DNA of 14,913 nt from an uncultured Bacillus sp. (GTDB taxonomy: Bacteria > Bacillota > Bacilli > Bacillales > Cytobacillaceae). The DNA is taken from contig CALCRD010000340.1 of assembly GCA_937894355.1 (NCBI GenBank), forward strand, positions 1 to 14,913. The letters are read 5' to 3'. The position numbers and the translations under genes are program-made. This document shows positions 1 to 5,531 of this stretch, piece by piece. Each line of letters begins with the position of its first letter. Within the stretch, counting starts at the first letter, position 1. The notes beneath the pieces are model-generated. The model was not told the origin of the DNA and made no database searches. It saw only the letters and a program-made list of their open reading frames with translations.

Positions 1-444
1 TCGGATATTCTCTAGACCAAAAAAGGACCGGGCGGTTTTTGCCCGGTTTTTCTTAAAATCGCTTGCAATAATCTTATATGAACCCCAAGCAACATACAAT
101 GAAATCATAAATAGGACAAGTGTAAATGCTGCATGAATAGCACCAAGCCAACCGTTAGTAGTATAGTATTGGAAATTGATAAAAAAGAATAACACAAAGC
201 TTGCAGCATTATACAATTTAGGGATCCCACCAGCAATACCCAAAATAAACATAATAGAGGGAATAAACTCAATTACATTTACTATATCTCGGTGTTTTTG
301 CCAAAGTCCACCATCAACAAAAATAGCTAAGCCTGCTAAAGAAATTTGAGTGACGATCCCAAGCAAGAGAATCCATGCTAACAGGAAAAATAAGGTTCGT
401 GAGTATTTTTGAATCTTAGTCTTAGCCTTTTCACTAATTCTCAT
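1..444 (-). CDS. DUF6220-like four-helix membrane protein (partial, 3' end outside window)
   Basis: An open minus-strand frame runs from ATG at 444-442 to the window edge (148 codons, no stop seen). The start is supported by a GAGGGGGA ribosome binding site about 8 bases upstream. The protein begins MRISEKAKTKIQKYSRTL and has about four hydrophobic helices (roughly residues 18-42, 58-75, 80-95 and 100-122). It carries the pattern Q-I-x-L-A-G-L-A-x-F-x-D-G-G-x-W-x-x-H followed by an E-F-x-P segment, which I recall from the DUF6220 family; function unknown. The C-terminal tail from about residue 130 is polar and basic and overlaps a terminator-like hairpin at 28-51, so the true end may lie just beyond the window. 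Its promoter has the same repeat box as the copper genes here, so it probably belongs to their regulon. Family call is from memory and moderately sure. Confidence 0.75.
   Translation of the reverse strand, partial: MRISEKAKTKIQKYSRTLFFLLAWILLLGIVTQISLAGLAIFVDGGLWQKHRDIVNVIEFIPSIMFILGIAGGIPKLYNAASFVLFFFINFQYYTTNGWLGAIHAAFTLVLFMISLYVAWGSYKIIASDFKKNRAKTARSFFGLENIR
19..55. terminator. Bidirectional rho-independent terminator
   Basis: CCGGGC (28-33) pairs with GCCCGG (41-46) around a 7-base loop. The plus strand continues with TTTTT (47-51). On the minus strand a TTTTTT run follows after TCC. It could end a plus-strand gene lying left of the window as well as the minus-strand membrane-protein gene, whose open frame runs through it. 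Confidence 0.7.
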
Positions 445-548
445 TAAAAATCCCCCTCATTTCTACTTTCAAGACCTAAATATGTAAACCTCTCAAGATG
501 CTTCCATTTACTTATGCAATATTTTTATCTTATTAATAATCTAAATAG

Positions 549-582
549 ACTATATAATTAGAATATGGAGAAATCGTGCAGA
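549..582 (-). promoter_or_regulatory. Copper-island promoter box 1 (for the DUF6220-like gene)
   Basis: Read on the minus strand: TCTGCACG, ATT, TCTCCATA, nine bases, then TATAGT as the -10 box (549-554). The repeats have an 11-bp period and sit exactly where they do in the other boxes of this window. Transcription would start near 542, about 100 bases before the ATG at 444. Confidence 0.75.
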
Positions 583-797
583 AAGTATGAAATTTCTATG
601 TCTATAAGCTATTTACTCTTGGTTGAAATAAGAAGTTCTTGAAGTTCTTTTATTAAAGTTATTGCTAATCAAGTGGGGAATCCACCATTGTCCTCAGCAA
701 AGTAGATCTTGCAAGAAGAAAAAGGTAGTAGAATAACGGCAGAGTTTATATCTTCCTTAAACCAAACAAACCTACAGGAATCCTTAAGAGTGCATTT
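583..797. other. Intergenic stretch with no recognisable gene
   Basis: No start codon with a ribosome binding site, tRNA or repeat is visible. A plus-strand frame at 706-834 is open but has no clear start. Its end (E-I-V-G-Y-R) could be the upstream part of the decayed LacI fragment that follows in another frame. Confidence 0.4.
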
Positions 798-799
798 AG

Positions 800-990
800 A
801 AATTGTTGGTTACCGGTGGTATCGTTGCTGCTGATGACCTTGCTGTAATGGGATTCGATAACCAACCGTTTACAAAAATTATACATATAACAACACTTGA
901 AATCCCTCTGGTAGCAATAGGTAGAGATTGTTTCTTCAAGCAATAGACAGTATAACTAATTCTTATGGAGAGATACATCACATTTTTTGA
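800..990 (+). pseudogene. Remnant of a LacI/GalR-family transcriptional regulator
   Basis: Plus-strand codons from 818 read G-I-V-A-A-D-D-L-A-V-M-G-F-D-N-Q-P-F, then T-T-L-E-I-P-L-V-A-I-G-R-D. This is the signature of the C-terminal half of LacI-family regulators (DDIAVIGFD..., then LTTV..P....G). The frame stops at 944-946. A shift to another frame continues as L-Q-A-I-D-S-I-T-N and ends with TGA at 988-990, which also fits the family's C-terminus. The N-terminal DNA-binding and most ligand-binding parts are missing, and a stop (797-799) lies just upstream. I conclude that it is a frameshifted, decayed 3' fragment. It is followed directly by a terminator, which may be the regulator's original one. 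Confidence 0.7.
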
Positions 991-1042
991 TAGCTCAAAA
1001 CCATTTTACTAACAGAAAAATATTTTTGAGCTATTTTTTTTT
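990..1042 (+). terminator. Rho-independent terminator after the LacI remnant
   Basis: ATAGCTCAAAA (990-1000) pairs perfectly with TTTTGAGCTAT (1024-1034), followed by an unbroken run of T to 1042. It insulates the SafE-fusion promoter from upstream transcription. Confidence 0.85.
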
Positions 1043-1226
1043 GCTATGGAACCCCAAATCTATCCTGATAGATAAAACAACCATAAGGACATTAAAAACC
1101 CCAAACCCAAAATATCAAAACTAGTTACTTGAGAAAAACCTAGACTCAAGAAAAAGAAGTCTTTTTCGGTATAGAAAGATAATATAAAACTATATTTTAA
1201 CAAATTGTTCTTATTCACAACTTTTT
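1043..1226. other. Intergenic stretch, no gene supported
   Basis: The only notable structures are short inverted repeats: CTTGAG/CTCAAG with an 11-base gap, and an AAAAAGA/TCTTTTT palindrome just after it, near 1125-1170. A hydrophobic minus-strand frame crosses this region, but its apparent ribosome binding site is the complement of promoter box 2. Confidence 0.4.
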
Positions 1227-1260
1227 TCTCCATATAATCTCCATATCCATTCTTTATACT
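1227..1260 (+). promoter_or_regulatory. Copper-island promoter box 2 (for the SafE fusion gene)
   Basis: TCTCCATA (1227-1234), TAA, TCTCCATA (1238-1245), nine bases, then TATACT (1255-1260) as the -10. This is the most perfect copy: both half-sites are identical. No TTGACA-like -35 is present, which fits an activator-dependent promoter. The start would be near 1267, about 33 bases before the ATG. Confidence 0.8.
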
Positions 1261-1299
1261 TTCCCTATTCATTAGTAAGTCGTAAAGGCAGGGAAAAAA

Positions 1300-3111
1300 A
1301 TGAGAATAATAAGGGAAAAATTTAAGGTGTACGATATGACTTGTACATCTTGTGAAAAACGTGTGGAAAGAGCTGCAGGTAAAGTAGATGGTGTTTCTAA
1401 AGTAAAAGCTAGTTTTTCCGGTCAATATGCCGAAGTCCAGTATAACGATGAAATCTGCACTTTAGAAGAGATTAAAACGGCGATTAACAAAATTGGATAT
1501 ACAACAGAAACTCAAAAAGATTATAAATTTATTGGAATCATGATTGTAGTAGTCGCAATAGTGTTTCTTGGGATGAATACCGGTGGCTTTGATATGGATG
1601 CAAAACTTAAAAATGCTTCTTATGCAGTTTTATTCATGGTCGGGGTTCTCACTTCAATCCACTGTGTTGGCATGTGCGGAGGCATTATGCTTTCTCAAAG
1701 CTTAAACAAAGAGAGTAAGAGTAAATTTGACGCGATGAAACCAGCTATTTTATATAATATTGGTCGTGTGATTTCCTACTCTATACTAGGTGGAATCGTG
1801 GGTGCTATAGGCTCTGCATTTACTCTTTCACTTAAAGCACAAGCAGGTATGCAAATATTTGCAGGTGTCTTTATGGTTATGATGGGCTTCAATATGGCTG
1901 GATTTAGTGCATTTAGAAAGTTTCAAATAAAACTCCCTATGCCAAAGTCAATATGTAAAATGAAAACTAAACCAAGAACACCTTTTTTAGTTGGATTGGC
2001 TAATGGATTCATGCCTTGTGGACCACTGCAAACCATGCAAATTTTTGCTTTAGGAACCGGTAGCGCAGTGGGAGGTGCCTTATCGATGTTCATGTTCTCA
2101 TTAGGAACGGTGCCACTCATGCTGACTTTTGGGGCGATATCCGGTTTATTGAGTAAAGGATATACCAAAAAACTCCTTAAATTTGGTGGTGTTCTAATTA
2201 TTGTTTTAGGATTTATTATGGGGAATAGAGGCATGGCTTTAGCAGGAATGAATCTGAGCCCAAAAGCAGTTTTATCTAAAATTGGAGCCTTTGGAACAGG
2301 CAGTGTTGCTTCGGCAAATAGCGCCAAAGCAACAATAAAAGATGGAGTACAACATTTAAATATGACGGCAAGTTATAGCGGTTATGTCCCAAATGTATTG
2401 TATGTACAAAAAGACATGCCTGTTAAGTGGGTTGTAGATGGAAAGGAACTGACCGGCTGTAACAGTACAATCGTCATTCCATCTTTGAATATCTCTCAAA
2501 AACTTCAGAGTGGTGCAAATACTATCGAATTTACTCCTGGAAGTGATGATCTTAGCTTTAGCTGCTGGATGGGAATGATTGGTGGTACCATTAAAGTGGT
2601 AGATGACCTCAATTCTATTTCTGCATCAAGTAGTGATAAATCTGTGGAAGATTCTGGTTCTGATTCGACGGGTACTGATTCATCTGTTAATGAACCTTCA
2701 TCACAAACAAATCAAAGTATTTACGGGGATGATTTTAGCCAAGTCCCTACTGACCGTTTAATTAAAAAAGCCGAAATTACAAATAACGAACAAACCGTGG
2801 CAATTAAAGGGATTGGCTATGAATTAGAACCATTAATTGTTGTTGCCGGTTTTGGGATTCGAACGAAATTATTATTGGATTTAACTTCTTTTGATAATCC
2901 AGAAGGGGAATTTTCCATTGTAAATGCACAGACATTGGAAATTCTGAGCAAGTTTTCAGGTCAGGAAGGAATTGTTGAAGTTAATTTTACCCTAGAAAAA
3001 CCTGTAACCTATGGAATTTTTTATAATGACAAAGTAATCGGATATTTAGAAGCGGTGGAAAATATAGATGTTGTAAGTTTAGAGGAAATTAGATCTCTAT
3101 TCTTCCAATAG
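1300..3111 (+). CDS. HMA / SafE-type membrane / cupredoxin fusion protein, probable copper handling
   Basis: 603-residue protein in four parts. Residues 6-70 form a heavy-metal-associated (HMA) domain with M-T-C-T-S-C (Cys15, Cys18), as in CopZ. One helix (about 77-95) leads to a multi-helix sulfite exporter TauE/SafE-like or DsbD-like membrane domain (about 105-320) with S-I-H-C-V-G-M-C-G-G (His121, Cys122, Cys126) and F-M-P-C-G-P (Cys240). Residues 345-433 form a cupredoxin-like domain with Cys387 and the F-S-C-W-M-G-M segment (Cys422, Met424, Met426). A Ser/Asp-rich linker (434-477) leads to a second domain (478-603) with the same strand pattern (I-x-G-x-G-Y-x-x-x-P-L) but without the Cys and Met ligands. 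The ATG follows AGGCAGGG; a GTG at residue 10 is a weaker choice. I infer that it moves or stores Cu(I) at the membrane. The membrane substrate (metal or electrons) cannot be told from sequence. Confidence 0.85.
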   Translation: MRIIREKFKVYDMTCTSCEKRVERAAGKVDGVSKVKASFSGQYAEVQYNDEICTLEEIKTAINKIGYTTETQKDYKFIGIMIVVVAIVFLGMNTGGFDMDAKLKNASYAVLFMVGVLTSIHCVGMCGGIMLSQSLNKESKSKFDAMKPAILYNIGRVISYSILGGIVGAIGSAFTLSLKAQAGMQIFAGVFMVMMGFNMAGFSAFRKFQIKLPMPKSICKMKTKPRTPFLVGLANGFMPCGPLQTMQIFALGTGSAVGGALSMFMFSLGTVPLMLTFGAISGLLSKGYTKKLLKFGGVLIIVLGFIMGNRGMALAGMNLSPKAVLSKIGAFGTGSVASANSAKATIKDGVQHLNMTASYSGYVPNVLYVQKDMPVKWVVDGKELTGCNSTIVIPSLNISQKLQSGANTIEFTPGSDDLSFSCWMGMIGGTIKVVDDLNSISASSSDKSVEDSGSDSTGTDSSVNEPSSQTNQSIYGDDFSQVPTDRLIKKAEITNNEQTVAIKGIGYELEPLIVVAGFGIRTKLLLDLTSFDNPEGEFSIVNAQTLEILSKFSGQEGIVEVNFTLEKPVTYGIFYNDKVIGYLEAVENIDVVSLEEIRSLFFQ

Positions 3112-3137
3112 GTTGATAACAGACTATTAGAATTAAT

Positions 3138-3190
3138 ATAAAAGGATGGATATATGACATCGCCATGTCAAAATCTATCCTTTTCTATTA
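3138..3190 (+). terminator. Terminator after the SafE fusion gene
   Basis: AAAAGGATGGAT (3140-3151) pairs with ATCTATCCTTTT (3173-3184) through one G-U pair. Inside it a second perfect hairpin forms: TGACAT, CGCC, ATGTCA (3155-3170). The U-run is part of the descending arm. It separates the fusion gene from the CcdA-like gene. Confidence 0.75.
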
Positions 3191-3313
3191 ATTAAGGCTG
3201 TTTTCGTAAAGATTGTTGTTAAAATCTTAAACCTGATTATAGGTGATGGTATACATTTATAAGAGGACTTTTTTAAAATTAAATAGAAAATAGAATCGCA
3301 AGGGAGGTATTTT

Positions 3314-4048
3314 ATGTATCAAATCCTTTCGGATATTAGCACAATCCTTAGTAGCCCCTTTATTAATATTATTAATGATACGAAACAAATTCCAATACTA
3401 GCTGCACTGATTTTAGGTTTAATCGGAGCTTTGGCACCATGTCAATTGACTGGGAATATCGGAGCAATTACTATTTATGGAAACCGTTCTCTGCTAACAA
3501 AGCATCAATGGGTAGAAATTGGATTTTTTGTCATGGGTAAGATTATTGTCTTCACGTTATTGGGAGTAGCTGTATGGTGGCTTGGACGAGAATTTCAGGA
3601 TGTTCTTCCATATTACTTTTCTGTATTCAGGAAATTGATGGGTCCCTTATTTATTATTATTGGTCTTGTCCTTGCAGGAGTGCTTAAGCTACGGTGGCTT
3701 AATTCACTGACAGAGCGTATTCCAAATTTGGGAGGTGAGGGTAAACTCGGTTCCTTCCTAATGGGGGTAAGCTTTTCAATTGCCTTTTGTCCAACGATGT
3801 TTTCATTATTCTTTTTCACGCTAATGCCACTTGTTTTAAGTTCATCATATGGAGTTGTCTTACCATCTGTATTTGCAATAGGTACATCTGTTCCTGTTAT
3901 TGTTTTTGCGGGAATAATAACTTTTATTGGACTGGATGGAGCTCTATTGAAGAAAAGCAGAAAAATAGGTAATGCTATTCAAAAAATTGCTGCACTATTA
4001 TTTATTTTCCTTGGCATATTAGATACCATAACTTATTGGTTTTCATAA
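3314..4048 (+). CDS. CcdA-like thiol-electron transporter (DsbD/CcdA family)
   Basis: 244-residue integral membrane protein with about six hydrophobic helices. It has the two family cysteines: Cys43 in A-L-A-P-C-Q-L-T-G-N and Cys159 in I-A-F-C-P-T-M-F. In CcdA these two form the disulfide that carries reducing equivalents from cytoplasmic thioredoxin across the membrane to proteins such as ResA. The start ATG has a strong AGGGAGGT site 6 bases upstream. A terminator lies on each side, so it is a single-gene unit. No repeat box of the island type is visible in its upstream region. A possible vegetative promoter is TTGTTG, 17 bases, ATTATA (near 3210-3240), only moderately convincing. The ResA-like protein at 8086 and the Cys-rich lipoprotein at 8743 are plausible recipients (inference). 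Some databases may name it a SafE-family protein. Confidence 0.85.
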   Translation: MYQILSDISTILSSPFINIINDTKQIPILAALILGLIGALAPCQLTGNIGAITIYGNRSLLTKHQWVEIGFFVMGKIIVFTLLGVAVWWLGREFQDVLPYYFSVFRKLMGPLFIIIGLVLAGVLKLRWLNSLTERIPNLGGEGKLGSFLMGVSFSIAFCPTMFSLFFFTLMPLVLSSSYGVVLPSVFAIGTSVPVIVFAGIITFIGLDGALLKKSRKIGNAIQKIAALLFIFLGILDTITYWFS

Positions 4049-4082
4049 AAATGCCAGCCCTATACAATTAAATATTAAAATT

Positions 4083-4118
4083 TTAGGCATCCAGCACTAG
4101 CAAGATGCCTTTTTTTAT
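4083..4118 (+). terminator. Terminator after the CcdA-like gene
   Basis: AGGCATC (4085-4091) and GATGCCT (4104-4110) form a 7-bp stem with a 12-base loop, followed by a run of T to 4117. Confidence 0.85.
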
Positions 4119-4132
4119 AAATTTAGACGGCC

Positions 4133-4166
4133 TCTTCATATCATCTTTAAATAAAATTGATATTAT
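4133..4166 (+). promoter_or_regulatory. Copper-island promoter box 3 (for the sensorless kinase)
   Basis: TCTTCATA (4133-4140), TCA, TCTTTAAA (4144-4151), nine bases, then TATTAT (4161-4166). A TTGATA at 4157-4162 with an 18-base spacer to TATTAT at 4181-4186 is an alternative sigma-A promoter. Confidence 0.6.
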
Positions 4167-4332
4167 TGAAACATTAAAAATATTATTTTTCAAAAATATT
4201 TACTTTTGGTAGTAAACAAATCCATCAATAATAGTGTTTTGGCTAGTGAGTTTAGTAACCCTTATTTTCAAAATCATTTTAAGACTATACTTTTCGAAAC
4301 AATTTTAAATTTCTATTAAGGAGATGACTGAA

Positions 4333-5136
4333 ATGTCTTTAAGATTATCAGAGGAAAATTCCAGTGCAAAATCTAGCATGGAAAGCAATATGGAAGAGTT
4401 AGAAGATTTAAGAAAGAGTATTCATGACTTGGCGGAAAAATTAAAGTACCAAGATATGCTAAGGAAAAGGTTGGTTTCAGATATATCCCATGAGATTCGG
4501 TCCCCTTTAAATGTATTACAAAATAATCTAGAAGCGATGATCGATGGGGTTTTCCCAATTACTACAGAGCGATTAATAAGCCTAAATGGAGAAGTGGTGC
4601 GGTTTGGTAGATTAATTGATAATTTGAACGTATTAAAAGAGTTTGAATCAGAAAGTATTAAGATTAATATTGAATCAATCCCTCTGGATGGATTAATTAC
4701 TGATATATGCAAAGATTTTTATATGGTAGCTGAAAAGAAAAACATAACAATAGAACATTTTATCGATCCGGATGGAAATTATCTGGTGACTGGAGATAAG
4801 GATAAACTTAAGCAAGTATTTATTAATTTATTATCTAATGCTCTGAAATTTACCGAACCAGATGGTAGGGTGCTTATTTATATATACGCAAATGATCATA
4901 GCGTTACAGTGGAACTGAAAGATAATGGAATGGGGATAAAGAAGGAGGATATACCGTTTATCTTTGAAAGGCTTTATCGGGGAGATAAAAGCAGGAATCA
5001 AATCGAAGGTACGGGAATCGGACTAACTATTGTAATGAAAATATTACAGCTTCATCATGCTAAAATCGATGTTGATAGTGAAGAAGGAGTAGGAACAACC
5101 TTTAAGATATACTTTAGAAAAGACACCCATAATTGA
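4333..5136 (+). CDS. Histidine kinase catalytic core without sensor or membrane domain
   Basis: 267 residues. The kinase core is complete: S-H-E-I-R-S-P-L with phospho-acceptor His53, the N box N-L-L-S-N-A-L-K-F, D-N-G-M-G-I, the F-E-R-L-Y-R segment and G-T-G-I-G-L. The first 45 residues resemble the second half of a HAMP linker and coiled coil. Everything usually before it (two membrane helices and a sensor domain) is missing, and no remains are seen upstream. I chose ATG 4333 because AAGGAG (4318-4323) lies 9 bases before it; an ATG at 4324 touches that site. No response regulator lies next to it. It has its own island-type promoter box and a good terminator, so it may be expressed as a soluble kinase acting on the regulator at 11232. 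It may equally be a truncated relic. Confidence 0.8.
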   Translation: MSLRLSEENSSAKSSMESNMEELEDLRKSIHDLAEKLKYQDMLRKRLVSDISHEIRSPLNVLQNNLEAMIDGVFPITTERLISLNGEVVRFGRLIDNLNVLKEFESESIKINIESIPLDGLITDICKDFYMVAEKKNITIEHFIDPDGNYLVTGDKDKLKQVFINLLSNALKFTEPDGRVLIYIYANDHSVTVELKDNGMGIKKEDIPFIFERLYRGDKSRNQIEGTGIGLTIVMKILQLHHAKIDVDSEEGVGTTFKIYFRKDTHN

Positions 5137-5151
5137 CTGAAATGATTTAAT

Positions 5152-5195
5152 TCAAAGAAGATACTGCGAGATTTAAAAATATCTTCTTTTTTTTG
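5152..5195 (+). terminator. Terminator after the sensorless kinase
   Basis: AAAGAAGATA (5154-5163) pairs with TATCTTCTTT (5180-5189), followed by T to 5194. Confidence 0.85.
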
Positions 5196-5282
5196 TAGAA
5201 TTCTCTGTATACTCCATTTATAGTAATCAAATCACAGATTCATTAGTTCTTAAACTATGGCAAAAAGATGAAAACATTTCTT

Positions 5283-5316
5283 CCTCCATAAAGTCTTCAT
5301 AATAATTCATTATTCT
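5283..5316 (+). promoter_or_regulatory. Copper-island promoter box 4 (for copA)
   Basis: CCTCCATA (5283-5290), AAG, TCTTCATA (5294-5301), nine bases, then TATTCT (5311-5316). Transcription would begin near 5323, giving a leader of about 200 bases before copA. Confidence 0.75.
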
Positions 5317-5336
5317 ATTGGAGAAAGGCAATATAC

Positions 5337-5531
5337 AAAAGGAGTGACTTCATTTGAATTTGAAGGATTTGAAGGATTTGAAGGATGTAGGCTTCAACCG
5401 TTTTTCTGGTCGATCGTATTGGACGCAGAAAACAAGGTGGGGAACATCCTGGAAAATTTTTTGATGGTCATGTCAGTTAGTTCAATGGCAGTTTTCAAAA
5501 TAACACTAACCAAGAATCTGAGGTGAAGAGG
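5337..5531 (+). other. copA leader with possible short upstream ORF and 9-bp tandem repeats
   Basis: AAAGGAGTG (5338-5346) is followed 7 bases later by TTG (5354), opening a 36-codon frame that ends at TGA 5462-5464. It begins L-N-L-K-D-L-K-D-L-K-D and is rich in aromatic and basic residues in its second half. TTTGAAGGA repeats three times in tandem near 5359-5385, giving the L-K-D repeats. The stop follows a run of six T. One base fewer would extend the frame to D-G-H-V-S and a stop. I do not recognise the peptide. It could be a regulatory leader peptide or a remnant. Confidence 0.35.

Noticed and set aside
1060..1425. Minus-strand hydrophobic frame opposite the SafE-fusion promoter, with GGAG before an ATG
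   Set aside because: The GGAG motifs are the complement of the two TCTCCATA half-sites of promoter box 2. The frame overlaps the 5' end of a well-supported gene and resembles no family I know.
3195..3225. Segment starting AAGGCTGTTTTCG as a dispersed intergenic repeat
   Set aside because: It feels familiar from Bacillus intergenic regions, but there is one copy here and I cannot verify it.
5462..5503. UGA in the copA leader frame followed by U-x-x-C, as a second selenocysteine site
   Set aside because: No hairpin of the right size and place follows, the upstream peptide is not a redox family, and a one-base shift in the T-run explains the frame as well.
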